64,000 bases of DNA, taken from the NCBI RefSeq assembly GCF_003584125.1, contig NZ_QXFL01000001.1, positions 620,001 to 684,000 of the forward strand, in the 5' to 3' direction. The notes under the pieces are model-generated. The model saw only the letters and a program-made list of their open reading frames with translations, was not told the DNA's origin and did no database searches. Position 1 is the stretch's first letter, and the number at the start of each line of letters is the position of its first letter. The stretch comes from Aurantiacibacter zhengii (lineage in GTDB: Bacteria; Pseudomonadota; Alphaproteobacteria; Sphingomonadales; Sphingomonadaceae). The position numbers and the translations under genes are program-made. This document shows positions 43,990 through 53,210 of the stretch, piece by piece.

Positions 43990-45310
43990 GCCTTGCCATG
44001 TCGTTCGCTACGGCCAGCGGGAAATCGCCCTGCACATCGTAGGCATCGACCGGCATGTACTGGGTCATCAGGGTATGGCGCAGGCCCCATCGCTTGTTGA
44101 CGAGACCCACCGTGCCAGCCGCGCCGAACCAACCGAACAGCCCTTCGGTCTCGCCCGTCCCGACCAGACCTCCCGCGCCAAAGCCGAAAGAGCGCCCGTT
44201 ACGCTGGAACCGGCCATTGGATGCCAGGGTTTCGGGAAACAGGTCGGACGTAGCCAGATCGACAGCAGCCGCGCTGGTGACCTGCGTATCTTCGATCACT
44301 CCGCGCCCCGCCAGCATCTGCAGGAAGCGGTCGTAATCGCGCGCGCTCGACACAAGCCCCGCACCGCCAAAGGGAAAGGCCGGTTCGTCCAGGTAGACCG
44401 AACTGGAAGGCAGGTCGATCGGCACCGGAATGCCGCCCAGCAGGAAATAATTGCCGGTAAACCGCTGAACGTCCTCCCGCTTCACGCGAAAGCCGGTGGA
44501 GGTCATGCCGCAGGGCGTGAAAATGCGGTCCTCCAGGAAGCTCGCAAAATCCTGCCCGCTTGCCACCTCGATCACCCTGCCCAGCAGGTCAAGACCTACG
44601 GAATAGCTCCAGCGCGTACCCGGTTGATAGACAAGCGGCAGTTCCGCCAGCCCGTCCGCGAAATCGGCGAGCGAAGGGGCGGGCGCGCCTCCGAAAATCT
44701 CCTGCGCAAGGGCCATGTTGCTGACCTTGCCGGGAACGATGCCGTTGGCACGGTAGGCGGCATTGATCGGACCGTTCTGCACGATGGTGTAACCAAGACC
44801 CGCAGTATGGGTCAGCAGGTGGCGGATCGTGATGGGCCGCACGGCCGGCTCCAGGTTGTCGCGCGTGATCGGACCGTCATACTGGCGCTGCACCTGCATG
44901 TTGGCGAATGCAGGCAGCACGTCGGCCAGCGGCTGGTCGAGTTCCAGAAGGCCGTCGTCGATCAGCATCACGGTCGCCAGGCCGGTGATTGGCTTGGTCA
45001 TCGAATAGATGCGGAACAAGGTGTCCTCGTCCACCCCGCCGCTCCCGCCGAACGTGCGCGTACCTGCGGCAATGGTATCCGCTTCACCCTGGCCAAGGCC
45101 GATGCGCGCCACCATGCACGGCACGATGTCCCGTTCGACATAGCCGCGCACGAGATTGGCCACCGTGGGCCAGCGGACCGCTGCGGATTCGCGCGCGAAA
45201 GCAGGCCCGCTAAAGGGAAGCGTAGCGGCGGCCGCGCCAACACCAATCATGGCGGAGGAGCGGAGCATCGTGCGGCGGGAAACGGATTGGGAGACGGACT
45301 GGTTCAGCAT
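43958..45310 (-). CDS. Exported beta-lactamase-family serine hydrolase
   Basis: The protein (450 residues) has a twin-arginine-like leader (SRRTMLRSSAMIGVGAAAA, cleavage after AFA) and the class C fold: SxxK motif YSMTKPITGL, YxN-type motif SYSVGLDLLG, and a late GxG segment (FGAGGLVGTGETEG). Such proteins are often esterases or D-peptidases rather than true beta-lactamases. The start at 45310 (MLNQSVSQ) is the ATG nearest the leader. Confidence 0.88.
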   Translation of the reverse strand: MLNQSVSQSVSRRTMLRSSAMIGVGAAAATLPFSGPAFARESAAVRWPTVANLVRGYVERDIVPCMVARIGLGQGEADTIAAGTRTFGGSGGVDEDTLFRIYSMTKPITGLATVMLIDDGLLELDQPLADVLPAFANMQVQRQYDGPITRDNLEPAVRPITIRHLLTHTAGLGYTIVQNGPINAAYRANGIVPGKVSNMALAQEIFGGAPAPSLADFADGLAELPLVYQPGTRWSYSVGLDLLGRVIEVASGQDFASFLEDRIFTPCGMTSTGFRVKREDVQRFTGNYFLLGGIPVPIDLPSSSVYLDEPAFPFGGAGLVSSARDYDRFLQMLAGRGVIEDTQVTSAAAVDLATSDLFPETLASNGRFQRNGRSFGFGAGGLVGTGETEGLFGWFGAAGTVGLVNKRWGLRHTLMTQYMPVDAYDVQGDFPLAVANDMARLARNWPRSVD

Positions 45311-45431
45311 CGGGCCGGCGACCTCAGGCAAGGGGTTGGCATCCAGGGGATTTGGCGTGGCGCAAGGCTTAGGCAGCGAAAACGGATGCCGCAACCTTGC
45401 ACGCAGGCGCTGTGTTATCTATCTATAACAC

Positions 45432-45653
45432 ATGCTGAACATCATCTCGATTCTCATCGGCCTGCTGTCGCTGGTCATCGTTATCCCGGCACAGATCCCG
45501 TTCTTGGGCTGGGCGAACTGGTTTGCCCTGCCCTTTGTCGTGGCGGGTGTGGTGATCGGGCAGCTTTCCAGCAGCAATTCGGGCCGGAATTTCTGCCTGA
45601 TCGTGCTGCTGATCGCCGCGATCCGGCTGACCTTGGGCGGCGGGTTTTTCTAG
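45432..45653 (+). CDS. Small inner-membrane protein
   Basis: The protein (73 residues) is nearly all hydrophobic, with two to three membrane segments (residues 1-20, 28-45, 52-70) and little loop. It is divergent from the serine hydrolase, 121 bp from its start, and its end overlaps the mutY end by 4 nt. The function is unknown. Confidence 0.75.
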   Translation: MLNIISILIGLLSLVIVIPAQIPFLGWANWFALPFVVAGVVIGQLSSSNSGRNFCLIVLLIAAIRLTLGGGFF

Positions 45654-46681
45654 TCCCGCTTTGCCAGTACCAGCCGCGCCGCCTTGGCGAACAGCGTGGG
45701 CAGGCCCGCGTCCTCGATAGCGTGGACCGGCCACCATTCGCCTTCGCCGTTGGGCGTCGGGCGTTCTCCCGCGTGAACCGCCACGCCAAGCTCGATATCG
45801 AAGTGGGTAAAGCCGTGTCGCACCACGCCGCCGGCCTTCCACGCACCTGATACCGGCGCCTCGCCGTGACCATCGCCGCGGGCCGACCAGCCATCGTCGG
45901 GCAAGGCGCGCATGCCGCCCAGCATGCCGGTGCCGGGCCGCTTAACAAGCCACACCTTTTCGTCTCGCTCGATCCAGAACGCCGTGCCTGTCCGGCTGGG
46001 CCGGGCTTTCTTCTTCGCCTTGACCGGTAATTCCAGCGGGTTACCCTCCGACCGGGCCCGACATTCGGCACTGAGCGGGCATAGCAGGCACTTTGCATCG
46101 CGCGCCGTGCAAAGGCTCGCGCCAAGGTCCATCATGGCCTGCGCGAAATCGCCCGCACGTTCATCCGGCGTGATCGTCTCGGTCGCCGCGCGGATGGCCG
46201 GGCGCGACCCCGGCAGCGGATCGCGGATGGCGAACAGGCGGGACACGACCCGCTCCACATTGGCATCCACCACCACCGCACGCTGGCCAAACGCAATCGC
46301 CGCAACGGCTGCCGCCGTATAGGCGCCTAGCCCTGGCAGCTTACGCAGCTCGGCCTCGGTTTCGGGAAATCCGCCCTGCTCCGCAATTACGCGGGCACAT
46401 TTCACCAGGTTGCGGGCGCGCGAATAATAGCCCAGCCCGGCCCAGGCGGCCATGACATCCTCTTCCGGCGCGGCAGCCAGCGCCCCGACGCTTGGCCACG
46501 TCGCCGTGAATTTCTCGAAAAAGGGGATAACAGCGGCAACAGTCGTTTGCTGCAGCATCACCTCGGAAAGCCAGACGCGGTACGGGTCCGGGCGGGGCGC
46601 ACCCGGTGGCGCCCGCCACGGCAGGGCGCGGGCGTGACTGTCATACCAGGCGAGAAGCTTGTCTGAAACGGTGGCGGACAC
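45650..46681 (-). CDS. mutY: A/G-specific adenine DNA glycosylase MutY
   Basis: MutY removes adenine mispaired with 8-oxoguanine. The protein (343 residues) has the helix-hairpin-helix LPGLGAYTAAAV, catalytic Asp in VVVDANVERV, the Fe-S cluster cysteines in LCTARDAKCLLCPLSAEC, and a C-terminal Nudix-like 8-oxoG-sensing domain. GTG at 46681 is chosen since the open frame upstream would overlap the divergent gene; no strong Shine-Dalgarno is seen. Confidence 0.92.
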   Translation of the reverse strand: MSATVSDKLLAWYDSHARALPWRAPPGAPRPDPYRVWLSEVMLQQTTVAAVIPFFEKFTATWPSVGALAAAPEEDVMAAWAGLGYYSRARNLVKCARVIAEQGGFPETEAELRKLPGLGAYTAAAVAAIAFGQRAVVVDANVERVVSRLFAIRDPLPGSRPAIRAATETITPDERAGDFAQAMMDLGASLCTARDAKCLLCPLSAECRARSEGNPLELPVKAKKKARPSRTGTAFWIERDEKVWLVKRPGTGMLGGMRALPDDGWSARGDGHGEAPVSGAWKAGGVVRHGFTHFDIELGVAVHAGERPTPNGEGEWWPVHAIEDAGLPTLFAKAARLVLAKRD

Positions 46682-46710
46682 GTCGCGGCTATGGCATGGG
46701 AGCGCCAGCC

Positions 46711-47259
46711 ATGAAACGCGACACACCACCGAAATCGGGGAAGACTGCCGGAAAGGGTGCAAAGCCCTACCAGCGCCCGCGCGGCGGCCCGGCGCGGCCG
46801 GTGTCCGAACTGGTACCGCAGATCGGGCGCGCCGCCTTTCGGCGCTATGGCTTCGTGCAATCCAGCGTTGTTACCCGCTGGCCCGAGATTGTCGGCCCTA
46901 CCCATGCCAAGGTCTGTTCGCCCGAAAGCATCCGCTTTCCGCCCGGAGAGAAGAGCGAAGGCATCCTGGAACTGGTCGCCCTGCCCGGTCATGCCACGCT
47001 GCTGCAGCATGTGACGCCGGAGATCATAGAGCGGGTAAATCGTTTCTTTGGCTATCGCGCCATCGCCCGCATCAAGATCCGGCAAGGCGCGGTTAAGCCA
47101 CCTGCTGCTCAAGAGAAGCGCGCTGCACCACCCTCGCTCAAGCCCATTCCGATGGAACTGGGCGATTCCCTGCGCGATGTCGGCGATCCTGAACTCAGGG
47201 CGGTGCTGGAGTCACTGGCGCGCAGCGTGGCGCGCAAGGAAGAGGACGAACAGGAATGA
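46711..47259 (+). CDS. DUF721 protein, DciA-like
   Basis: The protein (182 residues) has a basic N-terminus (KRDTPPKSGKTAGKGAKPYQ) and the DUF721 core VVTRWPEIVGPTHAKVCSPE and HATLLQHVTPEIIERVNRFFG. DUF721 includes DciA, the replicative-helicase operator of most bacteria, so a role with DnaB is likely but not proven here. The stop overlaps the following dsbA start (ATGA). This order, mutY divergent from DUF721-dsbA-smc, is common in the group as I recall. Confidence 0.82.
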   Translation: MKRDTPPKSGKTAGKGAKPYQRPRGGPARPVSELVPQIGRAAFRRYGFVQSSVVTRWPEIVGPTHAKVCSPESIRFPPGEKSEGILELVALPGHATLLQHVTPEIIERVNRFFGYRAIARIKIRQGAVKPPAAQEKRAAPPSLKPIPMELGDSLRDVGDPELRAVLESLARSVARKEEDEQE

Positions 47260-47951
47260 AACGTACGGCGGCCGCTGCATTGGCGGCGATTGCAATGTCT
47301 CTCGCGCTTTCGGCAGCACCTGCCATGGCGCAGAACTGGAATGCAGAGATCGTGGAGACCGACCAGGGCTATCGGGTGGGCGATCCTGAAGCGCCGCTGC
47401 AAATCATCGAATTCGTCAGTTATTCGTGCTCCCACTGCGCCGAGTTCGAGCGCGAGGCGGAGGCCGAGCTGCGCTATCTCTATGTGCACGAAGGTTATGC
47501 CGCGCTGGAAGTGCGGCATCTTATCCGCAATCCGATAGACCTTGCGGCAGCCCTGTTGACCGAGTGCGGTGAGCCCGCCCAGTTCTTCGACAATCACCGC
47601 GCCGTGCTGACCACCCAGGATAGCTGGATGGAAACCGCCCAAGGCTTGAACGAGGCGCAGATTCAGCGCTGGCAAAGCGGCACGATCAGCAGTCGCATGC
47701 GCGCCATCGCTGCCGACCTTGGTTTCGACGACCTTATGGAAAGCCGGGGGCTGTCCGCCAGCCAGGTTACCGCCTGCCTGAACGACGAGGGCCGCGCCCA
47801 GGAAATCGCCGAGATGTCCCGCGCCAATGCCAGCGAATACAATGTGCCGGGCACGCCCAGCTTCGTACTCAACGGCACCCTGCTGGACGGGGTGCATGCC
47901 TGGCAGCCGCTGCGCCAGGTGCTACTGGCCGCGCGCCAGAATAGCGAATAA
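47256..47951 (+). CDS. Periplasmic DsbA-family thiol oxidoreductase
   Basis: The protein (231 residues) has a cleavable signal peptide (LAAIAMSLALSAAPAMAQ) and a thioredoxin-fold domain with active site CSHC (FVSYSCSHCAEFE) and the cis-proline loop VPGTPSFVLNG. It probably introduces disulfides into exported proteins. It is coupled to DUF721 by ATGA overlap and followed by a terminator. Confidence 0.9.
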   Translation: MKRTAAAALAAIAMSLALSAAPAMAQNWNAEIVETDQGYRVGDPEAPLQIIEFVSYSCSHCAEFEREAEAELRYLYVHEGYAALEVRHLIRNPIDLAAALLTECGEPAQFFDNHRAVLTTQDSWMETAQGLNEAQIQRWQSGTISSRMRAIAADLGFDDLMESRGLSASQVTACLNDEGRAQEIAEMSRANASEYNVPGTPSFVLNGTLLDGVHAWQPLRQVLLAARQNSE

Positions 47952-47980
47952 GGCAGAGCGAACAGGGGACAAGCCTGTGC

Positions 47981-48012
47981 AAAAGCGCCGATTCGCGGGA
48001 AACGGCGCTTTT
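47981..48012 (+). terminator. Intrinsic terminator between the two dsbA genes
   Basis: AAAAGCGCCG pairs perfectly with CGGCGCTTTT across a 12-nt loop, 30 nt after the first dsbA. The T run is only the four bases of the stem end, so termination may be partial. Confidence 0.65.
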
Positions 48013-48090
48013 CAAATACCAACCAGCCGGTTCTAAACTGCGGGATTACCCGATCGGGCCGGACACGATCAAAACGGAAAGCTTTTGAAC

Positions 48091-48849
48091 ATGACCAATT
48101 TGCGCCGCATCGCTCTTGCCGCTCTCGCCGCGCCGCTGGCTTTGGCGCTGTCCGCCTGCGGCGACGATGCTGACGGTGAACTGACCTCCAGCGAACCGAT
48201 CGAACATATCGCCGCACCCGAAGGCCAGGCATGGACCGACGTTGTCCAGGTAACCGACAGCGACGGATACCTGCTCGGCAATCCCGATGCTCCGGTCAAG
48301 CTGATCGAATACGGCTCGCTGACCTGTGGCGCCTGTGCCAACTTCGCCCAGACCGGGGCGGACGCGTTGAAGGAAAAGTACGTTTCCACCGGTGTCGTCT
48401 CGTTCGAGCTGCGTAACCAGGTTCACAACGCCTTTGACCTGACGCTGGCCGCGCTGGCCCGTTGTTCCGCGCCCGAAAGTTTCCACCCGCTTGCCGACCA
48501 GGTATGGAAGAACTTTCCGCAGGTCATGGGCGACATGCAGAATGCCCAGTCGCAGCTCGCCAATCTGGGCGAGGTTCCGGAAAACCAGCGGTATATCGCG
48601 ATTGCCGAGGCCGCCGGGTTCCTTGATTTCTTCGCCGCGCGGGGCATCAGCCGAGACCAGGCCGCGTCCTGCCTCGCCGATAACGAAGCCGTACTGGCCA
48701 TCGCGGAGCGTTCGGACAAGCAGTCTGAAGAACTGGACGTGACCGGCACGCCCACCTTCATCCTGAACGGTCGCAAGCTCGATGAAAATCGCTGGCCCGG
48801 GATCGAAGCCGCTTTGCAAACCGCTGGCGCGCGCCCGGCGGAAGGCTGA
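48091..48849 (+). CDS. Lipoprotein DsbA-family thiol oxidoreductase
   Basis: The protein (252 residues) has a lipoprotein signal (LALALSAC) and a thioredoxin-fold domain with active site CGAC (GSLTCGACANFA) and the loop VTGTPTFILNGR. It is a paralogue of the previous gene, but anchored to a membrane by lipid. ATG at 48091 is chosen; a TTG at 48085 is possible. It lies 19 bp before smc. Confidence 0.9.
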   Translation: MTNLRRIALAALAAPLALALSACGDDADGELTSSEPIEHIAAPEGQAWTDVVQVTDSDGYLLGNPDAPVKLIEYGSLTCGACANFAQTGADALKEKYVSTGVVSFELRNQVHNAFDLTLAALARCSAPESFHPLADQVWKNFPQVMGDMQNAQSQLANLGEVPENQRYIAIAEAAGFLDFFAARGISRDQAASCLADNEAVLAIAERSDKQSEELDVTGTPTFILNGRKLDENRWPGIEAALQTAGARPAEG

Positions 48850-48868
48850 GGGTTAGCGGCGGGCGCCT

Positions 48869-51800
48869 ATGGAGTTTCGCAAGCTTAGACTTAGCGGCTT
48901 CAAGAGCTTCGTAGAGCCCGCCGAACTGCGCATAGAACCCGGCCTTACCGGTGTCGTCGGCCCCAATGGCTGCGGCAAGTCCAACGTGCTGGAAGCCATC
49001 CGCTGGGTAATGGGTGAAAACTCGCCCAAATCCATGCGGTCGGGCGGCATGGAAGATGTGATCTTCGCTGGCACCTCCACCCGGCCGCCGCGGGATTTCG
49101 CCGAAGTCGTCCTCCACGCGGTGGACGACAGGGGCGAACCGCTGGACGTGACCCGCCGCATCGAACGCGGCGCGGGCAGCGCCTATCGGCTGAACGGCGA
49201 CGACGTGCGCGCCAAGGATATCGGACTGCTGTTCGCCGATGCTGCCACCGGCGCGCATTCCCCCGCCCTCGTCAGCCAGGGCAAGATCGCGCAGGTCATC
49301 GCGGCAAAGCCCACCGAACGGCGGATGATGCTGGAAGAGGCAGCCGGGATCGCTGGCCTGCACGTGCGGCGCCGCGATGCCGAGAGCAAGCTGCGCTCGA
49401 CCGAGAAGAATCTCGAGCGGCTGGAAGACCTGATGGCAGGCCTCGATTCGCAGATCGGGTCGCTCAGGCGGCAAGCGAAGCAGGCCGAACGCTACAAGGT
49501 GCTGTCGGACCAGATCCGCGTGGCCGAGGCGCGACTAGTCTTCGCCCGTTGGCGCGATGCCGCCGCTGCAGCGGAGGCTGCGCGCAAGCAGGCGAAAGGC
49601 GCGGACGAGGCGGTTGCCGATGCCCAGACCGCCGCGAAAGACGCCCAGAAGGTGCAGGCCGCACTGGCTCAATCGCTGCACGAACTGCGCGATGAGCTGG
49701 CGGACCGGCGAGACGATGCCAGCGCCCACGGGCACCGCATGGCCGCTCTTGCCAGCCAGCTTGAAGCTGCCGAGCAGCGTCTGAAGGATCTCGACCGGCA
49801 GAAATCGCGCCTTGAGGAAGACCGGGTCGACGCAGATCGCATGACGCGCGATGCCGCCAATGCCCTGAAAGACCTCGAATCAGCGCTCGACAAGGGGGCC
49901 AAGGCACTGCTGGCAGACGAGGCGAAGCGCCCCGATATCGCTAAGGCCGTCGACAAGGCGGAGAGCGAGGGACGCAAGGCCGAACTCGCCTTGGCCAAGG
50001 CAACGGCGGACCATGCTGGCGTGGAGGCCGAATGGCGCGTTGCCGAAGCGGAGATCTCGCAGGCGCAATCGCGCGTTGACAGGCTGGATGCCGAAGCACG
50101 GCGGCTGGAAGACCAGCGCGCCGCCTTGCTGGGCGAGAGCGACCCCGACGAAGACGTTATCGCCGCAAAAAAGTCTGCCGAAGATGCCGCCGCCCGCCTC
50201 GCTGAACTTCGCGAGGGGCTGGAAACCGCCCGCTCCCGCAAGGACGAACTCGCCACCGTGCGCGACGAGGCCGCATCGCAGCTTTCCACCGCCCGCGCCG
50301 AACTCGCAGGCGTCGAGCGGGAATGGCAGGCGCTGAAGCGGGACCGTGAAGCGCGTGAGCGGCAGAAGAAGGGCGGCCACGGCCTGCCCGCTGCGCTCGA
50401 TCGCGTGTCTGCCGAGCCGGGCTACGAACGCGCGCTTGCCGCCGCGCTTGGCCGCGATGCCAAGGCACCGCTCGGCTCGCCCGAGGCGAAGGCGGAAGGT
50501 CGCTACTGGACCGGCTCCACGCCCCCTGCTCCGGTGGCAGACAGCCTTGCCGCTCACGTGCGCGATTGCCCGCAGGAACTCGCCGCCCGCCTCGCGCTGG
50601 TGCACGTTGTCGAAAGCGACGACGCGCGCGACCTCAAGCCCGGCGAATGGCTGGTGACGAAAGACGGCTTCCTGCGCCGCTGGGACGGCTTCGTCGCCCG
50701 CGGCGAGGGCGCTGCCGAAGCGGCACGGCTGGAAGCGGACAACCGCTTCGCCGCGCTGGAAGGCGAACTGCCCGCGCTGCGCGAAGCGGTCGAAGCGGCG
50801 TCCAGCGCGCAGGACGCGGCGCAAAGGGAACTGTCAGACCTGCAACGCGATCTCGTGGCGCAGGAACGCGGCATCAACGAAGCGGCCGAGGCCGAGCGGC
50901 AAGCCCTTCGCGCGCAGGATCAGGCAGAGGCACGGCGCGAACGGCTCGCCGCCCGGCGCGCGGAACTGGCGGAAAGCGGCAAGGACCTGGATGAGCAAAA
51001 GGCTGCGGCGCTGGCCGACCTGGAAGCCGCCAGGGCGAAAAAAGCCGAACTGCCCGACCCCGAAAGCGGCCGCGTTGCGCTCGAAGCCGCCCGCGCCAAG
51101 AATGAGGCCGCGCGCGAAGCCGCGCAGTCTGCCGCCGCCGCGCTCGCCTCGCACGATCAGGCGCTGGCGGTGTCGCGCGAACGCGTGGCGACGCAGCGCA
51201 AGGACATGGCCGCGTGGCAGGCCCGCGCCGGAGACGCGGCAAATCGCCTCGCCGGCATGGAAGCCCGCTTCGAGGAAATCGCCGAGGAGCGCGCTGTCAT
51301 CGCCGCCAAACCCGCCGGGCTGATGAAGGAGATCGAGGGCGGCGAGGCGGTTCGCGCGCGGCTGGGCGAGGAACTGGCCAAGGCCGAGGCCGCCGTGCGG
51401 GAGACCGAGGAACAGGCCCGCGCTGCCGATGCCCGGCTGAACGAGGTCAACGAAGCCCTTTCCTCTGCTCGTGAGAACCGCGCCACGCTGGCGACGCGCG
51501 CCGAGAACGAGGAACAGCGCCGCGAGGAGATGGCACGGCTATCGGGCGAACGCTTCCAGTCGCCGCCTCCGCTGCTGCCGCAGAAACTCGAATTCGACGA
51601 AGAGAGCGTGAAGCAGTCCGCCGCCGAGAGCGAGGAAATGGACCGCCTCACCGCCAGCCGCGAACGGATCGGCCCGGTCAATCTTGTCGCCGCCGACGAG
51701 CTCGAGCGGATCGAGGCCGAACACGGCGCGAGCGCTGCCGAGCAGGCCGAACTGGCCGAGGCGGTGGCGCGCCTGCGCGGCTCCATCGGCAATCTCAACC

Positions 51801-52291
51801 GCGAGGGGCGCGAGCGCCTGCGCAAGGCGTTCGAGGAAGTGGACGGCCATTTCCGCAAGCTGTTCGCCCGCCTGTTCGACGGCGGTCAGGCGCACCTGGC
51901 ACTGGTGGACAGCGACGATCCGCTGGAGGCCGGGCTGGAAATCTACGCCCAGCCGCCGGGCAAGCGGCTCCAGTCCCTCAGCCTGCTGTCAGGCGGCGAG
52001 CAGGCGCTGACGGCCACCGCGCTGATCTTCGCCCTGTTCCTGACGAACCCCGCCCCCATCTGCGTGCTGGACGAGGTCGACGCCCCGCTGGACGATGCCA
52101 ATATCGAGCGCTTCTGCGACTTGCTGGACGCGATGAACCGGGACACGAAGACCCGCTACCTGATCGTCACCCACAACGCCGTGACCATGAGCCGCATGCA
52201 CCGCCTGTTCGGCGTGACGATGGTGGAACGCGGCGTCTCCCGGCTGGTCAGCGTGGATCTGGGCGAAGCGGAAGCGATGGCGGCGGAGTAA
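48869..52291 (+). CDS. smc: Chromosome segregation ATPase SMC
   Basis: SMC forms ring-shaped dimers that compact and untangle chromosomes, with ScpA and ScpB. The protein (1140 residues) has Walker A GPNGCGKSN (31-39), long coiled coils rich in Ala/Glu/Arg (about 165-500 and 620-990), a hinge near 500-620 (AEPGYERALAAALG), the ABC signature LSGGEQALTA at about 1040 and Walker B CVLDEVDAPLDD. scpA and scpB are not nearby. Confidence 0.96.
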   Translation: MEFRKLRLSGFKSFVEPAELRIEPGLTGVVGPNGCGKSNVLEAIRWVMGENSPKSMRSGGMEDVIFAGTSTRPPRDFAEVVLHAVDDRGEPLDVTRRIERGAGSAYRLNGDDVRAKDIGLLFADAATGAHSPALVSQGKIAQVIAAKPTERRMMLEEAAGIAGLHVRRRDAESKLRSTEKNLERLEDLMAGLDSQIGSLRRQAKQAERYKVLSDQIRVAEARLVFARWRDAAAAAEAARKQAKGADEAVADAQTAAKDAQKVQAALAQSLHELRDELADRRDDASAHGHRMAALASQLEAAEQRLKDLDRQKSRLEEDRVDADRMTRDAANALKDLESALDKGAKALLADEAKRPDIAKAVDKAESEGRKAELALAKATADHAGVEAEWRVAEAEISQAQSRVDRLDAEARRLEDQRAALLGESDPDEDVIAAKKSAEDAAARLAELREGLETARSRKDELATVRDEAASQLSTARAELAGVEREWQALKRDREARERQKKGGHGLPAALDRVSAEPGYERALAAALGRDAKAPLGSPEAKAEGRYWTGSTPPAPVADSLAAHVRDCPQELAARLALVHVVESDDARDLKPGEWLVTKDGFLRRWDGFVARGEGAAEAARLEADNRFAALEGELPALREAVEAASSAQDAAQRELSDLQRDLVAQERGINEAAEAERQALRAQDQAEARRERLAARRAELAESGKDLDEQKAAALADLEAARAKKAELPDPESGRVALEAARAKNEAAREAAQSAAAALASHDQALAVSRERVATQRKDMAAWQARAGDAANRLAGMEARFEEIAEERAVIAAKPAGLMKEIEGGEAVRARLGEELAKAEAAVRETEEQARAADARLNEVNEALSSARENRATLATRAENEEQRREEMARLSGERFQSPPPLLPQKLEFDEESVKQSAAESEEMDRLTASRERIGPVNLVAADELERIEAEHGASAAEQAELAEAVARLRGSIGNLNREGRERLRKAFEEVDGHFRKLFARLFDGGQAHLALVDSDDPLEAGLEIYAQPPGKRLQSLSLLSGGEQALTATALIFALFLTNPAPICVLDEVDAPLDDANIERFCDLLDAMNRDTKTRYLIVTHNAVTMSRMHRLFGVTMVERGVSRLVSVDLGEAEAMAAE

Positions 52292-52309
52292 TCGAATCGC
52301 GTCGAACTT

Positions 52310-52618
52310 TCATCCGCCTCGGTAAAATGTGTGGCCGCGGTTCGGGGGTACAAATGCCTTTAAGATGTTTTCCGGCTCAACCTTTTCAGCTTCAAGTTCC
52401 AGTTCGGCTTCGTCGTCGGACAACCAGCAAGTCTGCCGATCTAGGTTTGTCCTCACCATGCCGAAAGCTCTTTCGGACGCGAACCTGACGTTCGATGCAA
52501 GCACATAGCGGTGACAGAAGAAACCTGCAGGTCTTGCGTCGATTTGCGGAAACCTGAATGCAGGTTGTTCGACAAGCCAATTCAGTCTTCCGTGAATATG
52601 AACAAGATAACAGCGCAT
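52310..52618 (-). CDS. Hypothetical protein
   Basis: The ORF gives 102 residues (MRCYLVHIHGRLNWLVEQPA onward) with an acidic stretch (DDEAELELEAEKVEPEN). It fills the gap between smc and soxR, lies just upstream of nothing on its strand but behind soxR, and has a weak AGGG before the ATG. No family is recognised. It may not be real. Confidence 0.35.
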   Translation of the reverse strand: MRCYLVHIHGRLNWLVEQPAFRFPQIDARPAGFFCHRYVLASNVRFASERAFGMVRTNLDRQTCWLSDDEAELELEAEKVEPENILKAFVPPNRGHTFYRGG

Positions 52619-52622
52619 ATCC

Positions 52623-53060
52623 CTAATCCAGAACCGCCCGCGGCCCCGGTCCTTTCAGGCCTAGCTTGTCATCCTTGTTGTAGAGCTGGCACTTCGTCAG
52701 GCTGAGGCAGCCGCAGCCGATGCACTGGTCCAGCTGGTTGCGCGTGCGGTTGAGAAGGGTAACTTTTGCGTCGATCTGTTCGCGCATGGCGCGGCTGATC
52801 TTGCGCCAGTCCTCTAGTGTGGGGTTGCGCCCTTCAGGTAGTCCGGCGAGGTGTTCTTCGATCTCCGCCAGGCCAAGGCCCAGTTTCTGCGCGATCAGCA
52901 CAAAGCTGACGCGGCGGATATCGCTGCGCAGGTAGCGCCGCTGGTTGCCGCCGCTGCGCAGGGGATTGAGTAACCCCTTCTCCTCATAGAATCGCAACGC
53001 CGAAACGGCGACGCCGGTGCGCTTGGCCAACTGGCCGATGCTGATGAATTGCGCCTGCAA
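52623..53060 (-). CDS. soxR: Redox-sensing transcriptional activator SoxR
   Basis: The protein (145 residues) is a MerR-type regulator: winged helix (LAKRTGVAVSALRFYEEKGLL, residues 12-32), dimer helix, and the [2Fe-2S] cysteines in CIGCGCLSLTKC. Oxidation of the cluster by redox-cycling compounds switches on target promoters. The soxR start lies 40 nt from a SoxR box that also fronts the divergent VOC gene, so it may also control itself. No soxS is present, as expected outside enterics. Confidence 0.95.
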   Translation of the reverse strand: MQAQFISIGQLAKRTGVAVSALRFYEEKGLLNPLRSGGNQRRYLRSDIRRVSFVLIAQKLGLGLAEIEEHLAGLPEGRNPTLEDWRKISRAMREQIDAKVTLLNRTRNQLDQCIGCGCLSLTKCQLYNKDDKLGLKGPGPRAVLD

Positions 53061-53095
53061 GATTTATCCCCGCTATCCCCGATTTCCACAAAAGC

Positions 53096-53126
53096 TTGAC
53101 CTCAACTTAACTTGAGGTTGCATCAA
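53096..53126 (+). promoter_or_regulatory. SoxR-box promoter of the VOC gene
   Basis: TTGACC (-35, 53096-53101) and CATCAA (-10, 53121-53126) are separated by 19 bp, the overlong spacer typical of MerR/SoxR promoters. The spacer holds the palindrome CCTCAACTTAACTTGAGG (53100-53117), one base from the known SoxR box consensus. This is strong evidence for direct SoxR control of the VOC gene. Confidence 0.9.
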
Positions 53127-53210
53127 TGGGCAAGCAGTGATTCGGCGCGTTCTGCAAGGGACGCGGCCAAATCGTTGCGAAACAACTGTTTGCCAGGAGA
53201 ATATCGCATC

